Below are positions 1 through 7,004 of a stretch of 8,716 nt of DNA, one piece after another (position 1 is the first letter of the stretch; each line of letters starts with the position of its first letter). The notes under the pieces are model-generated. The model was not told where the DNA came from and ran no database searches. It saw only the letters and a program-made list of their open reading frames with translations. The stretch covers positions 1 to 8,716 of the forward strand of contig JAUUZB010000093.1 in the NCBI GenBank assembly GCA_030590185.1, written 5' to 3'. The DNA comes from Deltaproteobacteria bacterium. Lineage in GTDB: Bacteria; Myxococcota; XYA12-FULL-58-9; JAUUZB01. Both the position numbers and the translations under genes were made by a program.

Positions 1-227
1 AAACGTTGAACCACCGCCTCGATGCGTTCCTCGTCGCGCTCGGCTTCGGGAATGGCGCGCTCGGCGAGCCTCTTGACCCCGCGGCCGATGAAGGCCCGCA
101 CCTCCTCGGGGGTCGCCTCCCGAAAGCCCTCCTCGCGCAGGGCGCGGTTGAGGGTCAGGGCGATGTCGTACCAGGTGTCGGCGAGGGTGCCGTCAAAATC
201 CCAAACGAGAACCGCTTTCGTCACCAT
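1..227 (-). CDS. HAD-family hydrolase, phosphoglycolate phosphatase-like (N-terminal part, cut by window edge)
   Basis: The reading frame runs leftward from an ATG at 227-225 and is still open at base 1, giving 75 full codons. The protein begins MVTKAVLVWDFDGTLADT, the HAD motif I (DxDGTxxDT). D10 is the expected nucleophile and D12 the general acid/base. The following helical stretch (ALTLNRALREEGF, then TPEEVRAFIGRGVKRL) matches the start of the cap domain in the phosphoglycolate phosphatase (Gph)/PGMB-like subfamily. Members are cytosolic and dephosphorylate small phosphometabolites; the substrate cannot be told from this fragment, and motifs II-IV lie outside the window. A G-rich stretch (GGGGGC) just upstream is a weak ribosome binding site. 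The gene is divergent from the one at 347. The family call is firm; the exact substrate is not. Confidence 0.9.
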   Translation of the reverse strand, partial: MVTKAVLVWDFDGTLADTWYDIALTLNRALREEGFREATPEEVRAFIGRGVKRLAERAIPEAERDEERIEAVVQR

Positions 228-346
228 CGCCCCCAGTTGAGCCCCAAGAGGGACCAGGAAATCACGGACTGCGCCATAGACCCCCGGGGCAGTCAAGGCG
301 ATCTCCGGGCTCGCGGTGTGCGCCGGGCTTTGTGCTATGGGGACCC
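228..346. other. Divergent intergenic region
   Basis: This gap separates the minus-strand HAD gene from the plus-strand gene at 347, so promoters for both should lie here. No convincing -10/-35 pair was found on either strand. The one structured element is the imperfect inverted repeat at 267-294, listed separately. Confidence 0.6.
267..294. repeat. Imperfect inverted repeat in divergent promoter region
   Basis: GACTGCGCC at 267-275 is repeated inverted as GGGGCAGTC at 286-294, with 8 of 9 positions pairing around a 10-nt centre. No T-run follows, so it does not look like an intrinsic terminator. Between two divergent starts it could be an operator, but in GC-rich DNA such repeats also arise by chance. 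Confidence 0.3.
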
Positions 347-898
347 ATGTCCGCGATCGACGTGTCGGTGCGAGTCCCGACCAACTGGGCCTGGGGCACG
401 AGCTTCGGCAGCGTCATCGCCTGCGGCGAGCTGATCCACCTGGCACGTCTGGGGGGCGCGGCGTCCCTGTTTGGCATCGAGCTCTCCCATGGCGCGCTCA
501 TCGCGGGCGCGGTCCTCTCGGGTCTGTTCGCCGCGGCCTGTCTGGCCTGGCTGGTCTCCCTCTACCTGCGGCCGGGGCGGCTGTTGGTCGACCTCGAGCA
601 GGGGATCATCCAACGCGAGCTGCGGCCGCTGTTCGCCCGGCAGGTGGTGCGCGCCCCGCTCCAGGATTGGTTGATTCGGCTGGTCTTCTACTCCCGGCAC
701 ACCCACAGCCTCGGCAGTTTCAAGCGTCTCGAGCTCAACGGGCCGGAGCAGCACGAGGAGGTGTTGGTGTTCACGGACGTGCGGCGCGGCGAGGAGCTGG
801 CCGCGGCGTTGGTACAGCTCGAGCAGACGGCGTGCGATTTCGAGGTGGTGATCCAACAGGAGCAAGCGCCGGACGCTGACCACGCGTCCCAAACGTGA
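347..898 (+). CDS. Unrecognised single-pass membrane protein
   Basis: This encodes 183 residues from the ATG at 347. A GTG at 332 would add five residues (MLWGP), but the ATG is preceded by GGGGA at a usable distance, so I prefer it. Residues about 50-74 (GALIAGAVLSGLFAAACLAW onward) form a clear membrane segment, and residues 18-45 are moderately hydrophobic and may contact the membrane. The C-terminal ~110 residues are soluble. They contain a strand-like pattern (RPGRLLVDLEQGIIQREL ... FKRLELNG ... EVLVFTDV) followed by a helix (GEELAAALVQLEQ). That layout resembles small bacterial PH-like membrane-associated domains, but this is fold-level guesswork. I do not recognise the family. The next gene starts 61 nt downstream (19 nt if its earlier ATG is used), so the two probably form one operon and this protein may be a membrane partner of the scaffold. 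Confidence 0.75.
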   Translation: MSAIDVSVRVPTNWAWGTSFGSVIACGELIHLARLGGAASLFGIELSHGALIAGAVLSGLFAAACLAWLVSLYLRPGRLLVDLEQGIIQRELRPLFARQVVRAPLQDWLIRLVFYSRHTHSLGSFKRLELNGPEQHEEVLVFTDVRRGEELAAALVQLEQTACDFEVVIQQEQAPDADHASQT

Positions 899-959
899 GC
901 TGGGGAACGTCCGTATTATGGAGGTGCCGGGCAGCACCCCGGGGAGGACCGCAGGGGAG

Positions 960-3389
960 ATGGGACCGTTCGTTCTCATCGCTGATTTTGCCAGTCCGCA
1001 GCGCGAGCTGTTGCACGCGCTGTTGGTGCGCAACGGTTTCGCGGTCGAGGTGGTCGGTCGCTCCGCCGATGCCTTGATGCGTATCTATTCTCGGCCGGTG
1101 CGCCTCTTGATCTGTGGGCTCGGTCTGCCCAACGCCGAGCAGGTCTGCGCCGCGGCCAAGGCAGGGGTCGCCGAGACGCACACCGTGTTGCTGGCGGCGA
1201 GCGGGCCCTTGCCCCAGGACGGAGACACCGTCTGGGACGCGACCCTGAGCCATCCCCTGCGGGTCGACGCCTTCTTGGCCCTGCTCGAAGGGTGGGGCAT
1301 TCGGCCCGGCCCCGCTGTCGACCCAGGGCCGCGACACGCCGTCTGGCGTGCCCTGCCGGTGCCCAAGCCGGGGAGCAGCGCGGAGCCGCCACCTCCGCCA
1401 CCGCCCGTGCCCACGGGTGCGCCGAGCGCCGAGCCTACCGGGGTCGACCTGGAGCTCGAGGATCTCTCCGACCCGGCCACCCTCGATGGATCAGGAATGG
1501 TCGAGGTGCCGCCCAGGCACACGACCGCATGGGCCCCCTTCGCGGTGCTCGACCGCGTGGCCGGTGGCCTGCCGGCCCGCGGCTCGATTCGAGAGTTTGG
1601 CTTGCCCCACCTCATCGTTCGTCTCTACCGCAACGGTTTTTCCGGAGTGCTGCAATTGACGCGCCATGGGGTAGAGCGCGCGGTTTGCTTCTTGGCAGGC
1701 AGCCCGGTGCGGGTGGATTCCAGTCAGCTCTCCGAGACCCTCGGGCAGATGCTCCTCGGGGAGGGAGCGATCACCACGGCACAGCTGCAGCAGGCCCAAC
1801 AGTTCATGGAGACGGATCAGACCCGACCGGGCGAGGCGCTGGTGGGGATCGGGGCGCTGACCGAGAGCGGCTTGATCGCTGCCATGCAACGCCAAACCGA
1901 AAACAAACTGGTCAACTGTTTTGCCTGGCGGGATGGTGACTTCTCGATTCAGTCGGATGATTCCTTTGCCTTCAACACCCTGCACTGCGACGTCCATCCC
2001 CTGCGCGCCCTGTGGCGGGGCGTGAACGACTATTACGATGGCCTCGAGCTCGCCCAGGGCTTCGCCGCCGACGAGGGATCGTTCATCGTGGCCACGGATC
2101 TGTTCCCGGCCCACGCCGACCTCGTGCGCCCGCCGCTCGCCGAACTCGGTCTGTGGGAGATGCTCGACGGACGGCGCACGGTTCGTGAGGCGCTCGATCA
2201 CCGGCCGGCGATGATCGATCGCGTGGCCAAGGCACTTTATTTATTGCAGCTCATCGGCGTGATTGAGCTCGAGTCGAGTCCCGGGGACGCGGTCGAGCTC
2301 CATGACGATGATGCGCCCGTTGAGGCCGCCGAGAGCGCTGAGACCACCGAGCCGCCACCCGGCCAGAGTGACTTCGCGGAGCTGATCGCCCGGCACCTGC
2401 TCTTTTTGCAGGGCGCGGATCTCTTCGCCGCCCTACGCCTCGAGGCCGACGCGGACAGCGAGCAGGTCGACGCCGCCTACCGTGAGCAGGTCGCGTTGTT
2501 GCGGCTTCGGGATCCGCCACCCGACCTCCCGTCGACCACCCTCAAACAGGTCAACGAGATCCGCGCCATCCTGTTCCGGGCCTGGGAGACTCTTCACGAC
2601 CCGGCCCGGCGTCGGGAGCAGGTCGCCGACCCCACGCCGCCAACGCCCCGGTCGCCTTCGGTGCGCGTCTCGATGGGCGCCCACGATCGCGCTCAACGGT
2701 TGCTGGCCCAAGGCGACTTCCGTCGGGCCAGGTCGGTGCTCGAGGCGGCCATCACCGAGAACGGGACCGAGCCGGCCCTGCGCGTCGCCCTCGCCGATGC
2801 CATCCTCGGACAGGCCGGTCCGCAGCCCGACCGGGCCGAGCTGCGCTTGGCGCTCTCCTGCCTGGACCAGGCGCTCTTTCTCGACCCGAGTCACGTCGAG
2901 GCGAGCCTCAAGCTCGCCGGCCTGTTGCTCGACAGCGGCCGGTTGGAGCTGGCCACGGACCACCTCGCCCGGGTGTTGCGCTGCGCGCCGGACAATCAAG
3001 ACGCCCGTGAGATGATGCATCGCCTGCAGATTAGCCTCGCCCAACAGGGACCAGACGATAAAGAGCGTCAGCAGGCGCCCGCCGAGATCCGTCATCGTCT
3101 CAAGGTGCGCTGTCGCGAGGTGGGGCAAAAAGACGCGGTCGGCTACACCACGACGGTGGCGCGCGACTGGCTGTTCGTCAACACCCGCATCGTGTACCCG
3201 ATCGGGAGTCGCGCTCGGCTCGACCTTCAGCTGCCGATCGTGGGGGACATCACCCTCGAGGCGGAGGTCGCCGACGCCAAACGCACCCACCGCGCCTTGA
3301 GCGCCATTCAGTTGGAGAGCGGCATGCGCATGCGGTTGCTCGAGGTTCCAGAGCTTTGGCAGGTATTCGTGGCGAGCCTGCAACGCTGA
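960..3389 (+). CDS. Multidomain signalling scaffold: pseudo-receiver, DUF4388 (PATAN), J-like, TPR, PilZ-like
   Basis: This encodes 809 residues. Residues 2-110 have the receiver fold pattern (PFVLIADFASPQREL ... RLLICGLGLPN ... TLSHPLRVDAFLALLEGW). The phosphoacceptor Asp is Gly, one of the acidic-pocket Asp residues is missing, and the switch Lys is His, so phosphorylation is unlikely. A Pro-rich linker follows (~145-160). Residues ~207-345 match DUF4388/PATAN plus its usual helical tail (LGQMLLGEGAITTAQLQQAQ; LVNCFAWRDGDFSI). Residues ~470-560 resemble a DnaJ J-domain ending WETLHDPARRREQ but lack HPD. Residues ~580-700 carry TPR-like helices, and ~708-809 a PilZ-like barrel. It is probably a cytosolic adaptor in motility, polarity or transcription-linked signalling, as DUF4388 proteins are in Myxococcota. 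An upstream ATG at 918 would add 14 residues with atypical codons. The 960 start sits right before the receiver domain and has GGAGGA 12 nt upstream. Confidence 0.9.
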   Translation: MGPFVLIADFASPQRELLHALLVRNGFAVEVVGRSADALMRIYSRPVRLLICGLGLPNAEQVCAAAKAGVAETHTVLLAASGPLPQDGDTVWDATLSHPLRVDAFLALLEGWGIRPGPAVDPGPRHAVWRALPVPKPGSSAEPPPPPPPVPTGAPSAEPTGVDLELEDLSDPATLDGSGMVEVPPRHTTAWAPFAVLDRVAGGLPARGSIREFGLPHLIVRLYRNGFSGVLQLTRHGVERAVCFLAGSPVRVDSSQLSETLGQMLLGEGAITTAQLQQAQQFMETDQTRPGEALVGIGALTESGLIAAMQRQTENKLVNCFAWRDGDFSIQSDDSFAFNTLHCDVHPLRALWRGVNDYYDGLELAQGFAADEGSFIVATDLFPAHADLVRPPLAELGLWEMLDGRRTVREALDHRPAMIDRVAKALYLLQLIGVIELESSPGDAVELHDDDAPVEAAESAETTEPPPGQSDFAELIARHLLFLQGADLFAALRLEADADSEQVDAAYREQVALLRLRDPPPDLPSTTLKQVNEIRAILFRAWETLHDPARRREQVADPTPPTPRSPSVRVSMGAHDRAQRLLAQGDFRRARSVLEAAITENGTEPALRVALADAILGQAGPQPDRAELRLALSCLDQALFLDPSHVEASLKLAGLLLDSGRLELATDHLARVLRCAPDNQDAREMMHRLQISLAQQGPDDKERQQAPAEIRHRLKVRCREVGQKDAVGYTTTVARDWLFVNTRIVYPIGSRARLDLQLPIVGDITLEAEVADAKRTHRALSAIQLESGMRMRLLEVPELWQVFVASLQR

Positions 3390-3504
3390 GGGGCAAAGGA
3401 GCGCGGTGAGCGTAACGTGGTGCGCGTAACGAATTGGTGCGGCGTTGGTGCCGTGGTAGAATCCCAGCGTGCGAATGGCACGGGGTAGAAAGAGGTCTCT
3501 TCTC
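3390..3504. other. Intergenic region with short direct repeats and promoter
   Basis: This gap leads into the exosortase unit. It contains GCGTAACG twice (3410-3417 and 3424-3431, 14 nt apart) and TTGGTG twice (3434-3439 and 3445-3450), immediately before and within the predicted promoter. These could be regulator contact sites. No terminator hairpin was seen after the stop at 3389. Confidence 0.4.
3434..3462 (+). promoter_or_regulatory. Candidate sigma-70 promoter of the exosortase unit
   Basis: TTGGTG (3434-3439) and TAGAAT (3457-3462) are separated by exactly 17 nt. The -10 box matches 5 of 6 consensus positions and the -35 box 3 of 6. Transcription would start near 3469-3470, leaving a leader of about 35 nt that includes the AGAGG ribosome binding site (3491-3495) before the ATG at 3505. 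Confidence 0.5.
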
Positions 3505-3701
<197 letters not shown>

Positions 3702-3705
<4 letters not shown>

Positions 3706-4652
3706 CGCGCATCAGCGCCGCGCCGGACCCGGCTGCCGCGCCGGACCCGGCCGCACCCGCGCCCACCCTACGCCGGCCTGTGCTCTTGCTGCTGGCGTTG
3801 ACCCTGGCGCTGCACCTGCCCCTCCTTCCCTGGCTCCTGTCCTCGAGCGCTCGGGCGCCGTTCGGTGAATTGCGTAGTCTGGCAGCCCTCGGCGGGCTGT
3901 TGGCGTTGGTTTGGCTGCGGCGTCCCCGGGCTCCGTCCGGGGTTGGCGTCGGCATCGGTGCCGGCGTCAATCGGCCGATGATCGCCTGCCTGGTCCTCTC
4001 GGCCCTGGCCGCCGGACTCGCCCTGATCTGGCCTGGGTTCTGGGTGTTGAGCCTACCCTGCGGCGTCGCGGCCGGGGCGGCCTGGGCAACCCCGACCCCC
4101 CGGGCGGCATCGGTGTGGCGGTTCGCCATCACCCTGGGACGACGCGCCCCGCTCCTGCTGTTGGCGGCGAGCGTCTATCCTTTTGAGCGCGACGTGGGCC
4201 CGGCCCTCGACCTGGCCGTGCAGGGGATCACCGCCCGGGCGGCCGGCCTGTTGGTGAATCTGAGCGGGCTCTCGGTCGAGGTCGTGCTCGGCACCGGCGT
4301 GGATCCGACCTTGGTCGGGGATGGCCTGGTGGTGACCGTCACCGCCCTGTGTGCCGGCTCCCAGACCCTGCTCTCCCTTTGGACCCTCGGTCTGGTGATC
4401 GCCGAGCTGTTCCTGTCGCGCTGGAACGTGCGCCTGGCGTTCATCGCGCTGACCCCGGTCTTCGGGTTTTGCGGCAACGTGGTGCGGGTCGCGCTCAGCA
4501 CCCACGCCGCGGATCGGTGGGGGAACGGCGACCTCACCTGGACCATCGCCCACGACCTGATCGGCTACCTAGCCTTCGCCGGGACCTACGTGCTGCTCAT
4601 CCTGTTGGTGCGCCTGCTGCGCCGCACCGCTTCGGTTGAGCCGGCATCCTAA
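3702..4652 (+). CDS. Exosortase (archaeosortase/exosortase family transpeptidase-like membrane protease)
   Basis: This encodes 316 residues from a GTG whose bases overlap the upstream TGA (GTGA). It is a polytopic membrane protein with about 7-8 hydrophobic segments (roughly 26-46, 58-72, 92-112, 114-130, 148-160, 222-238, 243-262 and 283-305). The family's catalytic residues are visible: Cys217 in TALCAGSQTLL, Arg262 in GNVVRVAL and His284 in TIAHDLIGYL, in the usual order and spacing. Exosortases act at the outer face of the inner membrane on proteins carrying PEP-CTERM or IPTL-like C-terminal signals, such as the one in the gene just upstream. The N-terminus has a low-complexity stretch with a PDPAA repeat (8-20), and Gly/Val-rich sequence (80-89) lies between membrane segments. 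The specific exosortase subclass cannot be assigned; XrtH is suggested by the IPTL-like substrate, but XrtH as I recall it is shorter. Confidence 0.88.
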
Positions 4653-4724
4653 ACGAAGGTCGAAAGTCCGGCCTAGGCTTGCATTTGCCCGCCGAATGAC
4701 CTTGATTAAAACAACAGGGTGCTG

Positions 4725-4991
4725 ATGGCTAAATTCGACGACGACGGTCTGTGCCAAAAGTGTGGCCTAGCCATGGGCGAGCTCCTCGATGGCGTCGAGG
4801 ATTCCACGTTCCATCAAAAGATTCGCAGGCGGGTCGAGAGCAACCCGGTCTGCCGCGCTTGTTTCGATAGCTACAAGAAGACCGCCGAGCTTTGCCGGCA
4901 CGCTCTGTCCACCCCGGTGCCGGATGCGGTTGGCGATCGTCTCGCCACCTTTCTGCGCCGGGAATGCGGCGCCCCCGAGACCGACGACTGA
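4725..4991 (+). CDS. Small CxxC...CxxC probable zinc-binding protein
   Basis: This encodes 88 residues from the ATG at 4725, with AGGG five nt upstream; a GTG two codons earlier is possible. Two CxxC pairs (CQKC at residues 10-13 and CRAC at ~43-46) are separated by about 30 residues, a spacing typical of a zinc ribbon or treble-clef site. The C-terminal half (CRACFDSYKKTAELCRHAL followed by TPVPDAVGDRLATFLR) resembles the tail of zf-HC2 anti-sigma zinc-finger domains. The canonical His before the CxxC is not seen and there is no membrane segment. It is probably cytosolic. The function is unknown; a regulator or redox/zinc sensor is an inference. It lies 72 nt after the exosortase and may or may not share its transcript. 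It ends 2 nt before the convergent TPR gene. Confidence 0.8.
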   Translation: MAKFDDDGLCQKCGLAMGELLDGVEDSTFHQKIRRRVESNPVCRACFDSYKKTAELCRHALSTPVPDAVGDRLATFLRRECGAPETDD

Positions 4992-4993
4992 GC

Positions 4994-5731
4994 TCAGGCC
5001 TTGGCCCGCTTGGCCTCTACCAGCACGTCCCTCGCCTCCCGGGCCCAGCGGCCGCTGGTGCGCTTGATGAAGCCGTTGGCCTGCTTGTAATCATCGAGCG
5101 CCTCTTCGAGCATGGCGCATCCGCGGGTCGGCTCACCACTGCGGGTGAGGTACTTGCCGAGGATCACCTTGTGCTTGATGCGCGGCGAGGTCTTGGCCAG
5201 CTCGTCTAGAACCGTCACCGCCTCGGCTTTTTGTTCGAGCTGCCAGTGGGCAAAGGCGAGGTCGAACCAGGGCTCGTAGTCGCCGAAGGTCGGGTCGAGC
5301 TCGATCAGGAGGGTGAGCTGCTCCACCGCCTCGCTGAGCTCCTCGCGGTTGATCTGGCAAAGGGCCGCGCCGTAGAGCGCTTCCTTGTCATGCTCGTCGC
5401 GATCGAGGACCTCCTCGAACAGCGCCGTGGCCTCGTCGTAGTGCTTGGCGTCGTAGAGCGCCTGCCCGAGCAGGATTTTGTTCTCGTCGCTGGGGGTCTC
5501 CTCGAGCTGCGTCCGAATCTGCTCCACCGAGGGCGAACGCTCGAACCTCAAGGTCTTCTTCACCCGGCGCAGGTCGTAGTCGTGGATCTTGACCGCAAAG
5601 AAATACACCCACTCGCCAAGCGGGGTCAGGATGACGAGGTACCAATAGGCGTCGACCCGCCGGCGGATGGCGTCAAATAGCATCCACGCGGTGATGACCG
5701 TGGCGGAGAGGGTAACGAGTGCGCTGATCAT
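4994..5731 (-). CDS. TPR-repeat protein with two N-terminal membrane segments
   Basis: This encodes 245 residues on the minus strand from the ATG at 5731. A longer reading frame to 5887 exists, but its extra N-terminus (RARPTRRRSNSR...) is Arg-rich noise and would overlap the divergent gene. Residues 2-20 and ~28-48 are membrane segments linked by a short basic turn (DAIRRRVDAYW) and ending GEWVYFFAVKI. This short hairpin resembles the N-terminal hydrophobic module of PLDc_N-type proteins. From ~66 to 215 the protein is built of TPR-like helix pairs (SDENKILLGQALYDAKHYDE; KEALYGAALCQINREELSEA; FDLAFAHWQLEQKAEA; IKHKVILGKYLTRSGEP). It probably holds a cytoplasmic TPR scaffold at the inner membrane for protein-protein contacts. 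The partner is unknown. A promoter candidate lies just upstream (5754-5782). Confidence 0.88.
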   Translation of the reverse strand: MISALVTLSATVITAWMLFDAIRRRVDAYWYLVILTPLGEWVYFFAVKIHDYDLRRVKKTLRFERSPSVEQIRTQLEETPSDENKILLGQALYDAKHYDEATALFEEVLDRDEHDKEALYGAALCQINREELSEAVEQLTLLIELDPTFGDYEPWFDLAFAHWQLEQKAEAVTVLDELAKTSPRIKHKVILGKYLTRSGEPTRGCAMLEEALDDYKQANGFIKRTSGRWAREARDVLVEAKRAKA

Positions 5732-5753
5732 GTCGGGTAATCGTGCGGGCCGG

Positions 5754-5782
5754 GATGTATGCTCAGCCCCCTGGGTTGTCAA
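5754..5782 (-). promoter_or_regulatory. Candidate sigma-70 promoter of the TPR gene
   Basis: On the minus strand, a perfect TTGACA (5782-5777) is followed after 17 nt by TACATC (5759-5754), which matches 3 of 6 consensus -10 positions. Transcription would start about 15-17 nt before the ATG at 5731. The -35 box is half of the inverted repeat at 5777-5795. Confidence 0.4.
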
Positions 5783-5795
5783 ACGCGACTTGACA
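5777..5795. repeat. TGTCAA-N7-TTGACA inverted repeat, possible operator
   Basis: TGTCAA (5777-5782) and TTGACA (5790-5795) are perfect inverted copies with a 7-nt spacer, in the 94-nt gap between the divergent TPR and glycosyltransferase genes. Each arm reads as a consensus -35 box on one strand. The plus-strand copy has no recognisable -10 about 17 nt downstream. It could be a dimeric repressor site or back-to-back promoter elements. Confidence 0.4.
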
Positions 5796-5825
5796 GCGCC
5801 ACCGGCTGCGGGCTCAAGCTGGGCG

Positions 5826-7004
5826 ATGGCGGCGGGCGAGTCGAGACGGGAGTTGGAGCGCCGCCGGGTTGGGCGTGCCCTATGCACCCGGACCTTGGCG
5901 CTCGTGCGCCAGCCATCGGGACGGGCCGTCTGGGTCGGCCTCGGTGTGATCGCCCTGGTCTTTCTCCACCAAACCCTGACCTATTGGCAGCTCATCGGTC
6001 CGGCGGTCATCGATGACGCCTTCATCCCGATGCGCTACGCCCGGCAGCTATTGGCGGGACACGGGTTGGTCTACAACCCGGGGGAGGCGGTGGAGGGGTA
6101 CACCAGCTTTGCCTGGACGGTGCTGCTCGCCGGGGTGATGGCCCTCGGGCTCGACCCCTTGCCGACCGCCCAGCTCCTCGGCGTGGGCTGCGGGTTGGTC
6201 ACCCTTTGGGCGAGCTGGCGGATCACCGCCCGACTGCTGCCCGACGAGCCGCGCTGGCTGCATCTGTTGCCACCGCTGTTTCTGGCGACCAACCGTACGT
6301 TTTGTATCTGGGCGGTGGAGGCGATGGAGACCAAGCTCTTCGGGGCGTTGTTTGCCCTCGCCCTGCTCGCCTGGCTGCGTTGGGGAGCGCGGCGGGTGCG
6401 CCGGGTGCCGGTGACCGGGCTCCTGCTCGCGGCCCTCGCCTTGACGCGTCCGGAGGGGTACCTGTTCGCGCTCGCCCTGGCCTCGGCCGCGTTGTTCGAG
6501 GCCCGCCGAGCCGGCGAGCAAGGAGAGCTCGGCTATCAAGCCGCCGCCTTTGGTCTGGTCTGCGGCGCGCACCTGGCCTTCCGTTTGGGGTTTTACGGCG
6601 ATCTCTTACCCAACACGTTCTACGCCAAGGTCGCGGGGCCGGCCCTGGCCAGCGGCACCACCTATCTCGCGACAGCCGCGGCGGCGAATCACATCCATTA
6701 TTATGTACCGTTGGTGGTGGTGGGCATGGTCGCCCTGCTCTGGTCAGGCGAGCGGCGCGCCGCAACGGTTTGTCTCGTCGCGGTCACGTTCGTCTATCTC
6801 GGCTATCTGGCCTTCATTGGCGGGGACTATTTTGAGTTTCGTTTCCTCGAGGTCATCCTGCCGCTGTGGGCGCTGTTCGCCGCCGCCGGGATCGCGGTCC
6901 TCTCCCGTTGGCTGGCGAGCCGGCCTGGGCGGCGTGGCTTGCTGATCGGGGCGCTCGGTCTCGGCCTGTTGGTCGCCAACGGCGCGAGCATCTACGCGCC
7001 CTAG
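5826..7004 (+). CDS. GT-C type membrane glycosyltransferase (N-terminal membrane part, ends at in-frame TAG)
   Basis: This encodes 392 residues up to a TAG at 7002-7004. After a basic N-terminus there are about nine or ten membrane segments. The first large extracytoplasmic loop carries Asp63-Asp64 (VIDDAFIPMRYARQLLAGHG, then VYNPGEAVEGYTS), the acidic GT-C signature seen in polyprenyl-phosphate-sugar-dependent mannosyl/arabinosyltransferases such as the AftB-like group. LTRPEGYLF and FYGDLLPNTFYAK are further family hallmarks. The protein would transfer a sugar from a lipid carrier to a glycan or protein at the outer face of the inner membrane. The start at ATG 5826 was chosen because earlier starts would run into the divergent TPR gene; its ribosome binding site is weak. 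Family members normally continue with an extracytoplasmic C-terminal domain, which is present in the same frame after the TAG (7005-7475). This may therefore be a broken gene, a read-through gene, or an assembly error. Confidence 0.82.
   Translation: MAAGESRRELERRRVGRALCTRTLALVRQPSGRAVWVGLGVIALVFLHQTLTYWQLIGPAVIDDAFIPMRYARQLLAGHGLVYNPGEAVEGYTSFAWTVLLAGVMALGLDPLPTAQLLGVGCGLVTLWASWRITARLLPDEPRWLHLLPPLFLATNRTFCIWAVEAMETKLFGALFALALLAWLRWGARRVRRVPVTGLLLAALALTRPEGYLFALALASAALFEARRAGEQGELGYQAAAFGLVCGAHLAFRLGFYGDLLPNTFYAKVAGPALASGTTYLATAAAANHIHYYVPLVVVGMVALLWSGERRAATVCLVAVTFVYLGYLAFIGGDYFEFRFLEVILPLWALFAAAGIAVLSRWLASRPGRRGLLIGALGLGLLVANGASIYAP

Noticed and set aside
4668..4684. Possible sigma-54 promoter (GG...TTGCA) before the CxxC gene
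   Set aside because: The GG-to-GC spacing is 9 nt instead of the required 10, and TGGCAC is poorly matched.
4656..4703. AAGGTC ... GACCTT inverted repeat after the exosortase as a terminator
   Set aside because: The arms are only 6 nt, the loop is 36 nt and no T-run follows, so it is not a credible intrinsic terminator.
5231..5680. 149-codon plus-strand frame opposite the TPR gene
   Set aside because: It is an antisense shadow of a well-supported TPR coding region.
5667..5825. Earlier start for the glycosyltransferase
   Set aside because: It would overlap the TPR coding region, and the added residues look like noncoding translation. The ATG at 5826 leaves a normal divergent gap.
5732..5887. 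N-terminal extension of the TPR protein
   Set aside because: It would overlap the divergent glycosyltransferase start, reads as Arg/Ser-rich noise, and the internal ATG at 5731 sits right before the first membrane segment.
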